Source: Bradyrhizobium arachidis (GTDB lineage: Bacteria > Pseudomonadota > Alphaproteobacteria > Rhizobiales > Xanthobacteraceae). From it: a DNA stretch of 64,000 nucleotides. Every line of letters begins with the position of its first letter. Positions within the stretch are counted from its first letter, which is position 1. The position numbers and the translations under genes were made by a program. The stretch covers positions 6,572,001 to 6,636,000 of the forward strand of contig NZ_CP077970.1 in NCBI RefSeq assembly GCF_024758505.1, written 5' to 3'. Below, one piece after another: positions 9,386 to 17,229 of this stretch. Below the pieces are notes generated by a model. The model had not been told where the DNA came from. It saw only the letters and a program-made list of their open reading frames with translations, and did no database searches.

Positions 9386-10279
9386 ATGCAGGCTCTCTTT
9401 ATCGGACAGACCTATATCGACGTCACCTTCATCACCGACCACATGCCGACCGGCGACGAGAAGCACGTGGCCTCCGCCTATGCGGTCTCCTTCGGAGGCA
9501 ATGCGGTGACCGCGGCGTTCTGCTGCGCCAAGCTGGGAATCGTGCCGGACCTGATCGCGACCGTCGCCAATGACTGGCTGGGACGGATGTTCCAGGACAT
9601 GTGCGCGAAATACGCGATCTCGCTGCATAACCGGAAGGTGGCGACGTCCTCGCTTTCCTTCATCATGCCCAAGGACGGCAAGCGCGCCATCGTCCGCTGC
9701 CGCGACGACGAGCACATTCACCCCTTCCCGATCCTCAATCTCGGAAAATGCCGCGCGCTGCATGTCGACGGCCACCAGCCGGACGCTGCGATCCACTACG
9801 CAAAAGTGTGCCGCGAGGCCGGTGTGCTGACCTCGCTCGACGGCGGCGGCCTGCGCTCGAACACGCATGAGCTGCTCGAGTTCATCGACGTCGCGATCGT
9901 GGCCGAGCGCCTGTGCGAGCAGATGAACCTGACGCCGCCGCAGATGCTCGAATATCTCAAGAGCCGCGGCTGCCGCATCGGCGGCATCACCATGGGCGAG
10001 AAGGGCCTGCTCTGGTACGGCGAGACCGGTGCGGTCGAAACGCTGCCGGCGATGCCGATCCCGCGCGAGCTCGTCATCGACACCAACGGCGCCGGCGACG
10101 TCTTCCACGGCGCCTACATCTATTCCTATCTCGCCCATCCCGGCAAAAGCTGGCGGGAGCATTTTGACTTCGCCCGCGCGGCCTCGACCCACAAGATCCA
10201 GCGCCTCGGCAACGAAGCGGGCCTGCCGACCCTTGTCGACATCGCCAAAGTCAGGCACGAGTTCGAAGTCAGGGCCTAG
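9386..10279 (+). CDS. PfkB-family carbohydrate kinase
   Basis: 297 residues from the ATG that follows CACGGGAAGACT; an upstream in-frame ATG at 9344 adds 14 unlikely residues. It opens ALFIGQTYIDVTFI. The C-terminal PfkB signature DTNGAGDVFHGAY supplies the catalytic Asp and the anion hole. The glycine-rich N-terminal signature is reduced to VSFGGNAVTAAF. It phosphorylates a sugar, nucleoside or similar alcohol. The ribokinase-type gene follows after 18 bases, so two paralogous kinases appear to share a transcript. Specific substrate unknown. Confidence 0.88.
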   Translation: MQALFIGQTYIDVTFITDHMPTGDEKHVASAYAVSFGGNAVTAAFCCAKLGIVPDLIATVANDWLGRMFQDMCAKYAISLHNRKVATSSLSFIMPKDGKRAIVRCRDDEHIHPFPILNLGKCRALHVDGHQPDAAIHYAKVCREAGVLTSLDGGGLRSNTHELLEFIDVAIVAERLCEQMNLTPPQMLEYLKSRGCRIGGITMGEKGLLWYGETGAVETLPAMPIPRELVIDTNGAGDVFHGAYIYSYLAHPGKSWREHFDFARAASTHKIQRLGNEAGLPTLVDIAKVRHEFEVRA

Positions 10280-10297
10280 ACTTTACAGGATTATCAC

Positions 10298-11206
10298 ATG
10301 GGACGCGTCTTCGTCGCCGGCAGCATCAACATGGATGTGGTGGCGACGGCCGACCGGCATCCACGGGTCGGCGAGACCATTGCCGGCAAGGAGGTGCTGT
10401 ACTTCCCCGGCGGCAAGGGTGCGAACCAGGCCGTCTCGGCGGCACGGCTCGGTGCCAAAACCACGCTGATCGGCCGGCTCGGCAAGGATGCGTTCGGCGC
10501 GGAGCTGAAGGCGTTTTTGTCCGACCAGGGCATTGATCTCGGCCATGTCCAGGAGACGTCAGAGGCACATAGTGGCACTGCCATCATCACGGTCGCGGAG
10601 GCCGACAACACCATTGTCGTCATTCCCGGCAGCAACGCGCTCGTTGGCGAGGATGACGTCTCCGTCGTACCGCTGGTGAAGGGCGACGTCGCGGTCAGCC
10701 AGTTCGAGATTCCACTTTCGACCATTGCCGCGTTCTTCCGCCGGGCGCGGGCGGCGAGCGCAACGACGCTGCTCAACCCGGCACCGGCGCAAAAGTTCAG
10801 CCGCGAGCTCTTGGAGCTCGTCGACATCCTCGTGCTGAACGAGACCGAGCTCGGCCTGCTGTCCGGCGCCGCACTCTCCGAGAGCACGGATCACGCAGGG
10901 ATCATCGAGGCCGCGCGACGGCTTCAGGCGAGCACGAGTCAGATCATCTGCGTCACGCTCGGCAAACGCGGCGTGCTCGCGCTTGCAGGGAGCGAGGAGA
11001 TGATCGTGCCGGGCCGCGCGGTGCAGGCGGTCGACACCACAGGCGCCGGCGATTGCTTCGTCGGCGCGCTCGCCTCGCAACTTGCCGACGGCGTCGCGTT
11101 GCGCGAGGCGCTTCGTTTCGCGAACGTCGCCGCCTCGATCTGCGTGCAGCGGATGGGCGCCGGCCCCTCGATGCCGACGGCGGAAGAAGTCGCTGCGGTG
11201 ATGTAG
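10298..11206 (+). CDS. rbsK: Ribokinase
   Basis: 302 residues with both PfkB signatures: GGKGANQAVSAARLGAKT near residues 37-54 and DTTGAGDCFVGAL near 246-258. Length and the GGKGAN motif fit bacterial ribokinase, which phosphorylates D-ribose to ribose 5-phosphate. It lies 18 bases behind another PfkB kinase. No ribose transporter, RbsD or LacI-type regulator is in view, so the real substrate could be another pentose or a nucleoside. Cytoplasmic. Confidence 0.85.
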   Translation: MGRVFVAGSINMDVVATADRHPRVGETIAGKEVLYFPGGKGANQAVSAARLGAKTTLIGRLGKDAFGAELKAFLSDQGIDLGHVQETSEAHSGTAIITVAEADNTIVVIPGSNALVGEDDVSVVPLVKGDVAVSQFEIPLSTIAAFFRRARAASATTLLNPAPAQKFSRELLELVDILVLNETELGLLSGAALSESTDHAGIIEAARRLQASTSQIICVTLGKRGVLALAGSEEMIVPGRAVQAVDTTGAGDCFVGALASQLADGVALREALRFANVAASICVQRMGAGPSMPTAEEVAAVM

Positions 11207-11229
11207 CGAAGGACGCCGCGGCCCTTTTC

Positions 11230-11258
11230 GCCTCTCCCCGCAAGCGGGGCGAGGGAGC
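11230..11258. repeat. Short REP palindrome (CTCTCCCCGC family)
   Basis: An imperfect inverted repeat, CCTCTCCCCGCAAGCGGGGCGAGG, lies between the convergent ribokinase and flavoprotein genes. It could act as a bidirectional terminator but has no clear T-run. A similar hairpin lies at 35854-35879. Confidence 0.55.
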
Positions 11259-11285
11259 AGACTGCCGACGCGGGAGCTCCGCGCC

Positions 11286-12506
11286 TCAAGCCAACGCGCC
11301 CTTCAGGTCAAAGCTCTCGTCGGCTGCGTGCTCCGGCGCGAGCGAGCGGTGCATGCCGAGCAGGCGTCGGCCGAACATGTGATCGCCGGCGCGGTTGATG
11401 GATTCGATGCCGAGAAGTTCTTCACCCTTGTAGCAGAACGCCGAAAACGCCTTGTTGGCGGGATCGCCGCGCAGCACGACCTTGTCGTAGCCCGTGGTGA
11501 GCCCCGCGATCTGGAGCTTGTCGTCGCCCTGATCGCTCCAGAACCAGGGCTGGCCGTCATACACCTTCTTGTCGCCCGTGAGCCGCGCGGCGAGGCAGCG
11601 GGCGTGATCGGTCGCGTTCTGCACCGACTCCAGCCGCAGCGAGCCGCCGAAGCGCGGGCTGTTGAACAGCGCGCAATCGCCGATCGCCGAGATGTTGGGA
11701 TCGGCGGTCGCAAGATATTCGTCGACGATGATGCCGGAGGCGACCGGCAGCCCTGCCTCCGCCGCGAGCTCGATATTCGGCAGCACGCCGACGCCGACCA
11801 CGACAAGATCCGCCGGCAGATGCCGGCCGTCGCTCAAGGAGACGCCCGTGACCTTGCCGCCCTCGGCCTCGATGCTGGTCGCCTGCACGCCGAGGTGAAT
11901 GCGGATGCCCGCCTCGCGATGGCGCGCCTGAAAATATTCGGACACCTCGGCCGTGACCGCTCGCGCCATCACACGCGGGGCGAGCTCGAGCACGTCGACC
12001 TCGAGCCCCTTGATCCGGGCGGTGGACGCGAATTCGAGGCCGATGAAGCCCGCACCAATGATCACGGCGCGTTTCTTCGACGGCATGATCGCGCGAAGCG
12101 CCTCGCTGTCATCGAGGATGCGAAGATACTTTACGTCGGGCAGGTTGGCGTTGGGCAGGTCGAGCAGGCGATTGCGCGCGCCGGTCGCGAGCACAAGATG
12201 CCCGTAGTCGAGGGCTTCGCCGGACGCGAGTTTGACCTTGCGCGCCGCGCGGTCGACCGCGGCAACACGGCCCGCGATCAGCTCGATCTTCTGGTCCTGA
12301 TAGAATTTTTCCGGCCGGAACATCAGGCTCTCAGGGCCCGCAGCCCCCTTGATATAGGCCTTGGACAGAGGCGGCCGCTGATAGGGCAGATGCGCCTCGT
12401 CATTGATCAGGCAAACGCGGTCGGAAAAGCCGGCCTGACGCAGGGACGCGGCGAGCTGATAGCCGGCATGGCCCGCACCGACAATGATCACCGGACCATC
12501 AGTCAT
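11286..12506 (-). CDS. FAD-dependent NAD(P)H:ferredoxin reductase-like protein
   Basis: 406 residues. FAD-binding GAGHAGYQLAASLRQAG is near the N-terminus, LPYQRPPLSK around residue 41, and a second dinucleotide fold GAGFIGLEFAS near 150. The C-terminal FAD motif is ISAIGDCALF. This is the putidaredoxin/rhodocoxin-reductase type that passes electrons from NAD(P)H to a [2Fe-2S] ferredoxin for a P450 or Rieske oxygenase. No ferredoxin, P450 or oxygenase adjoins it, so its partner must be encoded elsewhere. It converges with the ribokinase gene and diverges from the enoyl-CoA hydratase gene. Confidence 0.85.
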   Translation of the reverse strand: MTDGPVIIVGAGHAGYQLAASLRQAGFSDRVCLINDEAHLPYQRPPLSKAYIKGAAGPESLMFRPEKFYQDQKIELIAGRVAAVDRAARKVKLASGEALDYGHLVLATGARNRLLDLPNANLPDVKYLRILDDSEALRAIMPSKKRAVIIGAGFIGLEFASTARIKGLEVDVLELAPRVMARAVTAEVSEYFQARHREAGIRIHLGVQATSIEAEGGKVTGVSLSDGRHLPADLVVVGVGVLPNIELAAEAGLPVASGIIVDEYLATADPNISAIGDCALFNSPRFGGSLRLESVQNATDHARCLAARLTGDKKVYDGQPWFWSDQGDDKLQIAGLTTGYDKVVLRGDPANKAFSAFCYKGEELLGIESINRAGDHMFGRRLLGMHRSLAPEHAADESFDLKGALA

Positions 12507-12740
12507 CGGAACAACCCAGCTGTTGGGACACAGGCGCTACCCATGTCGTCTCCTCTCTCTGATTTTGGCTTGCTGGCCTTGTCGGTCGAGGAGTCGGCGC
12601 TCGTGTCCGTCCCTAAACGATGGCTGAGCACATTTGAGCCTATCGCCCGGCATTAGGCAAGAGCCCCGGCCCCCGGGGATTGTCACCCCTCGCCTTCTGC
12701 GATTTAGTTGCAGCAAATGACCTTTTGCCGGGGATTTTCC

Positions 12741-13532
12741 ATGTCAGCCACCACTGCTTCCGACGATCCCGCCCTGCTCAGAATCGAAGGCCCGATCGCG
12801 ACCATCACGCTGAACCGCCCAGCTGCCTATAACTCGATCAACCTCGGGATCGCGCAAAAGCTCGAACAGCTCGCAGCGCAAATCGAAGCTGACAGCGCTA
12901 TCAGGGTTATTGTCATCGAGGGCGAAGGCCGCGCTTTCTCGGCCGGCGGCGATCTGCAGACCATTGGTGCCGCCGCCGAGGCCAACACGGTAACGCCGGT
13001 CGTGGGCGAATTGCTGAAGCACTATCACTCCTTCATCGAGACGCTGCGCCGGATGCCAAAGCTTTCGCTCTCAAGCGTGCACGGCTCGGCGGCCGGCGCC
13101 GGCATGGGGCTCGCCTTCGTCACCGATCTCTGCATCGCGGCCGAGGACGCAAAATTCACACCGGCCTATGCCAAGATCGGTGTGTCGCCGGACGGCGGCA
13201 GCACGGTCGGCATCGTCGGCACGGTTGGAACCCGCCGCGCGCTGCAGATTTTTCTCGCCGAAGACACCTTTACGGCGCAGCAGGCCTATGAGTGGGGCCT
13301 GGTCGCAAAAGTCGTCCCCGCGGCCGAGCTGAAGGCCGCGACGCGGCAGCTCGCCGCGCGGCTAGCGCAAAACCCGGACGCGGCCATCGCCGGTACCAAG
13401 TCGCTGGTCTACCAGGCCGCCACCACGCCGGTGAAGCAGCAGCTCGACTCCGAAGAGCACAAAATCATCATGGCTATGAACACGGAGGAGTTTCGTATCG
13501 CCGTGAAGAAGTTCACGAGCAAGTCGAAATGA
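12741..13532 (+). CDS. Enoyl-CoA hydratase/isomerase family protein
   Basis: 263 residues from ATG 12741, which follows a GGGGATT ribosome site; an in-frame ATG at 12708 is less likely. Oxyanion-hole segments are GRAFSAGGDL (64-72) and HGSAAGAGMGLAF (114-126). The active-site loop reads KIGVSPDGGST with D151, and the usual hydratase Glu is absent from this loop. This resembles PaaG-type isomerases and Delta3-Delta2 enoyl-CoA isomerases more than crotonase. Its stop overlaps the next start (ATGA), coupling it to the phosphatase gene. Confidence 0.85.
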   Translation: MSATTASDDPALLRIEGPIATITLNRPAAYNSINLGIAQKLEQLAAQIEADSAIRVIVIEGEGRAFSAGGDLQTIGAAAEANTVTPVVGELLKHYHSFIETLRRMPKLSLSSVHGSAAGAGMGLAFVTDLCIAAEDAKFTPAYAKIGVSPDGGSTVGIVGTVGTRRALQIFLAEDTFTAQQAYEWGLVAKVVPAAELKAATRQLAARLAQNPDAAIAGTKSLVYQAATTPVKQQLDSEEHKIIMAMNTEEFRIAVKKFTSKSK

Positions 13533-14110
13533 ACGCGCTGACGCCCGCGCGCTCGTTCTACGGCCTCCGTCACGGCGCGACCGACTGGAATCGCGCAGGG
13601 CGATTCCAGGGCCGGACCGACAACCCGCTGAACGAGGACGGTCTCCGGCAAGCGCACGAGGCCGTGCACATGTTGCGCGGTATCGGCATCAGCCGCATCG
13701 TCGCGAGCCCGCTGCTGCGCGCGGCGAAAACGGCCGAGATCATCGCGGACGCGATCTCGGTGCCGCTCACGATCGATGACGGCATCATCGAGTTCGATTT
13801 CGGCAGCTTCGAGGGTCTCCCTGTCCGCGACCTCATGATCAAGCACGGTGTCAAGTCGGCCACGGGCCTCGTCTCGATCCTGCCCGCCGACGGCGAGAAC
13901 TGGGACGCCATGACCGAACGGTCGCTGGCTTGCGTCTCTGCGTGGCTCGACCGTTATCCCGACGACGACCTCCTGTTCGTCTGCCATGACGCGGTCATGC
14001 AGGGCATGGCAAAAACGCTCTCTGGCAGCTACTTCAAGAACAGCCACGGCACACCGTTTCGCTACGTACGCGACGCAGCCGACTGGCGCATCGAGCAAGT
14101 CGCTATTTAG
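13529..14110 (+). CDS. Histidine phosphatase family protein (phosphoglycerate-mutase-like)
   Basis: 193 residues. The catalytic RHG lies at 14-16 (LRHGATDWN) with the following GRTDNPLNEDG; the second catalytic His is in FVCHDAVMQG. This branch includes CobC-type, fructose-2,6-bisphosphatase-like and broad acid phosphatases. The ATG sits within the stop of the enoyl-CoA hydratase gene (ATGA at 13529-13532). The two enzymes have no obvious common pathway, so the pairing is curious. The last eight bases overlap the end of the convergent dctM gene. Confidence 0.87.
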   Translation: MNALTPARSFYGLRHGATDWNRAGRFQGRTDNPLNEDGLRQAHEAVHMLRGIGISRIVASPLLRAAKTAEIIADAISVPLTIDDGIIEFDFGSFEGLPVRDLMIKHGVKSATGLVSILPADGENWDAMTERSLACVSAWLDRYPDDDLLFVCHDAVMQGMAKTLSGSYFKNSHGTPFRYVRDAADWRIEQVAI

Positions 14111-15443
14111 GGCAGATGTAGCCCGTGCCTGCCGGCGACTTGAAGCAGCCGACCGACTCCGGCAGCACGTGCCGCGGCAGCCACAGCACCACGCTCGGAA
14201 AATAGATCGCAAACGCGATCGTCGCCAGAAACACCACATAGATCGGCAGGGCCGCACGTAGCGCCTTGGCAAAACTGATGCCGACGAATTTCGACGCCAT
14301 CAGCAAGACCAGGCCATAGGGCGGCGTGATCAGGCCGAAGGCGAGCGTCGCGATCAGCACCACGCCCATATGCACGGCGTTGACGTCGCCGGCCTCGGTC
14401 AGCGCGTTCACCAGCGGCATGAAGATGATGATGGTCGGCACCGGCTCGATGAAATCGCCGACCACGGTGAAGAGCAGCACCATCAGCAGCATGATCAAAT
14501 GCGGATCGTTTCCGGCGATGGAGGTGATCAAATCCGCGATGTAGGTCGCGCCGCGCAAATAGGCGAGCATCCAGCCAAACGCGTTGGCGGCGCCGATGGT
14601 GATCAGCGGCAGCGAGAAGATCAGGCCCGCAAGACAGAAGTCGTACGGGATCTTCATGAAATGCCCGCGGTTGAGCGCGGGGATCACCACCAGGATGATC
14701 CAGACCACGGCGACGACGCCGGCCTCCGTCGGCGTGAACCAGCCGGTCAGGATGCCGCCGAGCAGGATCACCGGGATCATCAGCGGCAGGGCCGCATCTC
14801 CAGCGGCAAAGGCAACCTGGCGCAGCGGCGCACGTGGCTTGCGCAGGCCGGACGGGCCGAAGAAATAGCAATAGATCATCAGGCCGAAGCCGATCATCAG
14901 GCCCGGTACCACGCCTGCCATGAACAGGCCGGCGATCGAGACGTTGCCGACCGCGCCATAGACCACTGCCGTGATGCTCGGCGGCACCAGCGCCGCAATG
15001 GTCGAGGCCGACGCGATGATCGCAGCGATGAAGGCGGGCTCGTAGCCTTCGCGCTTCATCGGGCCACCGAGCGCGCGGCTCATGACCGCGACGTCGGCGG
15101 TGGTCGAGCCCGACATCTCCGAGAAGAACATGCTGAAGACCACGACGACCTGCGACAGCCCGCCCCTGATGTGCCCGACCAGGGACACCGACAGATTGGC
15201 TATTCGCACCACCACATTCGCCGAGCTCATGAGCTCGCCGACCAGCAGGAAGAACGGGATCGCGAGCAGCGCCTCGGAATCCACGCCGTCAAAGATCTTC
15301 TGGATGATCGCGGCGAGCGAGACGTCGGACAGGATCGCACCGATGAAGACGCCCGCCATCAGCGAGAACGGCACGGGCACGCCGAGATAGCCGAAGAACA
15401 GGAAGCAGACCGACATCAGGGTCAGGACAATGGGTGCACTCAC
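14103..15443 (-). CDS. dctM: TRAP transporter large permease, DctM type
   Basis: 446 residues with a dozen or so hydrophobic segments. The family phrases SGSTTADVAVMSRALGGPM and PTEAGVVAVVW identify the DctM subunit that forms the ion-coupled transport channel. The start overlaps the DctQ stop by four bases (15440-15443). With DctQ and DctP just upstream it forms a complete TRAP system. The adjoining sugar-acid dehydratase (17230-18939) suggests the cargo is an aldonate or similar acid. Confidence 0.94.
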   Translation of the reverse strand: MSAPIVLTLMSVCFLFFGYLGVPVPFSLMAGVFIGAILSDVSLAAIIQKIFDGVDSEALLAIPFFLLVGELMSSANVVVRIANLSVSLVGHIRGGLSQVVVVFSMFFSEMSGSTTADVAVMSRALGGPMKREGYEPAFIAAIIASASTIAALVPPSITAVVYGAVGNVSIAGLFMAGVVPGLMIGFGLMIYCYFFGPSGLRKPRAPLRQVAFAAGDAALPLMIPVILLGGILTGWFTPTEAGVVAVVWIILVVIPALNRGHFMKIPYDFCLAGLIFSLPLITIGAANAFGWMLAYLRGATYIADLITSIAGNDPHLIMLLMVLLFTVVGDFIEPVPTIIIFMPLVNALTEAGDVNAVHMGVVLIATLAFGLITPPYGLVLLMASKFVGISFAKALRAALPIYVVFLATIAFAIYFPSVVLWLPRHVLPESVGCFKSPAGTGYICPK

Positions 15444-16024
15444 GGCTGCGCCCTCACCTGCGCCTCGCTGACGGGCACCGCAGGTACGGCGTCCTCGTCC
15501 GGCGGCTCGGGATGGTCAAAGCCGTTGCGCAGGCCGTTGACGAGCTGCTCGACGGTGAACAGGCCGATCAGAACTCCCGACAGCGGAATGATGGCGTAGA
15601 GCGAGGCGATCGGCGTGCCCGACGGCAGGCGAAAACTGCCGAAGCCGCGGAGATAGTTTTGATAGCCGTACCAGATCAGGCAGGCGGCGACGCCCAGCAC
15701 GGCGGCACGGATGATGATCTCGACGATCAGCCGCGAGGTACCGTGCATCGCCTCGGAGATGGCGGTCAGATAGAGATGGTCGTTGCGCCGGGTCGCGGCC
15801 GCCGTGCCGATGAAGATCGCATAGATGAACAGCGTCGAGGTGACCTCCTGGAGCCAAAGCCAGGGATGGCCGATGGTGCGGGTGACGATGTCGGCCGTCA
15901 CCGAGAGCGAGAAGCCGAAGCACAGCAGCCCGCACAGGATCATCAGCGCAACCTCGAGCCAGTCGAGCCAGCGCCATTTGAGGTGACGCTGCCGTTGCAC
16001 CAGCAATTTGTCGGCGATGGACAT
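15440..16024 (-). CDS. dctQ: TRAP transporter small permease, DctQ type
   Basis: 194 residues with four hydrophobic segments, as expected for the DctQ subunit that bridges binding protein and DctM. The family feature WLWLQEVTSTLFIYAIFIG is present. I chose ATG 16024 (MSIADK) because GGGG lies close upstream; a TTG five codons earlier is possible. 134 bases, filled by a REP palindrome, separate it from the DctP gene, so the REP could tune relative expression within the operon. Confidence 0.9.
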   Translation of the reverse strand: MSIADKLLVQRQRHLKWRWLDWLEVALMILCGLLCFGFSLSVTADIVTRTIGHPWLWLQEVTSTLFIYAIFIGTAAATRRNDHLYLTAISEAMHGTSRLIVEIIIRAAVLGVAACLIWYGYQNYLRGFGSFRLPSGTPIASLYAIIPLSGVLIGLFTVEQLVNGLRNGFDHPEPPDEDAVPAVPVSEAQVRAQP

Positions 16025-16055
16025 CAACGTACCCCGCAATCCGGCATTTGCCTCT

Positions 16056-16146
16056 CGTCATGGCCGGGCTTGACCCGGCCATCCACGCCTTTGGCGTACG
16101 GCTCGAAGAAAAACGTGGATGCCCGGGTCAAGCCCGGGCATGACGA
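16056..16146. repeat. REP-like palindrome (ATGGCCGGG family) inside TRAP operon
   Basis: CGTCATGGCCGGGCTTGACCC at the left end is mirrored by GGGTCAAGCCCGGGCATGACG at the right end, with a GTGGAT/ATCCAC inner pair. The folded RNA would be a long GC-rich hairpin between dctP and dctQ. Related copies lie at 20363-20433. Confidence 0.75.
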
Positions 16147-16158
16147 CTGGCTGAGACC

Positions 16159-17166
16159 TTAGTTCACCGACCGGATCAGATCCTTGATCTTCACCGCATG
16201 CGGGCCGAGGTCCTGGGCGAGCTTGTCGAGATAGGGATCGGCGATCGTCGTGAAAGTCTTCTTGTCGACGTTGTCGACGATCTTGACGCCCATCTTCTTA
16301 AGCTTGTCGGCCGCCGTGCGCTCCAGATCGAACGCCTTTTGCGGCTCCTTGGAGCTGATCTCGTTCCCTGCGGCCTGCACCCAGCCCTTCTGCTCGGCCG
16401 ACAGGCTCTGCCAGAGCTTGTCGGAGATGAACACCAGCGCGTTGTTGGCTTCGTGCTCGGTGATGTTCAGGACCGGCGCCACCTCATAGTGCTTGTTGAC
16501 GAGGTAGACGTTGATGCTGTTCTCGGCGACGTCGACGACGCCGGTTTGCAAGCTTGTGTAGACGCTGCCGAACGGCATGTGCACGGTCTGGGCGCCATAG
16601 GCCGGGAACATGGTGTCCTCGGTCGCGGTCGCCTGCACGCGCACCTTCAATCCCTTGATGTCGCCGACGTTGTGAACCTCCCGCTTGGAGTACATGTGGC
16701 GCACGCCCTGCGAGCCGGTCGCGATCACGTGCAGGCCCTGCGTGGTCTCGTCAATCATGGTCTTGAGCGCCTCGAACACGCGGGGATCGGCGAGCCCCTT
16801 GACGACGTGGTTCTCGTCGCGGAACAGGAAGTGCAGCGACATGACGCCGGCCTGCGGCGAGATCGTCGCGGTGTTGGCCGAGGAGATGATGGCGAATTCG
16901 ACATCGCCCGCCTTCACGAGCTGAAGCACCTGCGGCTCCTGGCCGAGCTGGGCGCCGGGGTACTGATCGATGATCATGGTACCCTTGCTCAGCTCCTTGA
17001 GTTTTTCGGCAAGGAGGTCGCCGGCGATGGAATAGCCGGTGTTGCGCGGCTGGTCGTAGGCGAAGCGATAATGCTTCACCTCCTGTGCCGATGCGCCGGT
17101 GACGAAGAGAACAGCGGCCGTTGCCGCCAGTGCCTGTAAGAATCTCGGCTTGGATCGTGCAATCAT
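16159..17166 (-). CDS. dctP: TRAP transporter substrate-binding protein, DctP type
   Basis: 335 residues with a Sec signal peptide ending near GASAQ (about residue 27). The mature domain shows the ligand-loop phrase KGLKVRVQATATEDTMFPAYGAQ; the conserved Arg in this region normally pairs with a substrate carboxylate. It is the first gene of the dctP-dctQ-dctM set and lies 63 bases after the IlvD/Edd dehydratase gene on the same strand. The whole unit is probably controlled by the divergent GntR-type protein (19123-19809). Confidence 0.92.
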   Translation of the reverse strand: MIARSKPRFLQALAATAAVLFVTGASAQEVKHYRFAYDQPRNTGYSIAGDLLAEKLKELSKGTMIIDQYPGAQLGQEPQVLQLVKAGDVEFAIISSANTATISPQAGVMSLHFLFRDENHVVKGLADPRVFEALKTMIDETTQGLHVIATGSQGVRHMYSKREVHNVGDIKGLKVRVQATATEDTMFPAYGAQTVHMPFGSVYTSLQTGVVDVAENSINVYLVNKHYEVAPVLNITEHEANNALVFISDKLWQSLSAEQKGWVQAAGNEISSKEPQKAFDLERTAADKLKKMGVKIVDNVDKKTFTTIADPYLDKLAQDLGPHAVKIKDLIRSVN

Positions 17167-17229
17167 CGTTTCCCCCTGTTTTATGTTCGCCGCTTTAGCG
17201 GTCTGAACGTCGTCGTAGCGGGTGGTTCG

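Noticed and set aside
12663..12677. CCCCGGCCCCCGGGG as a terminator
   Set aside because: It lies in a divergent spacer, not behind a gene, and has no T-run.
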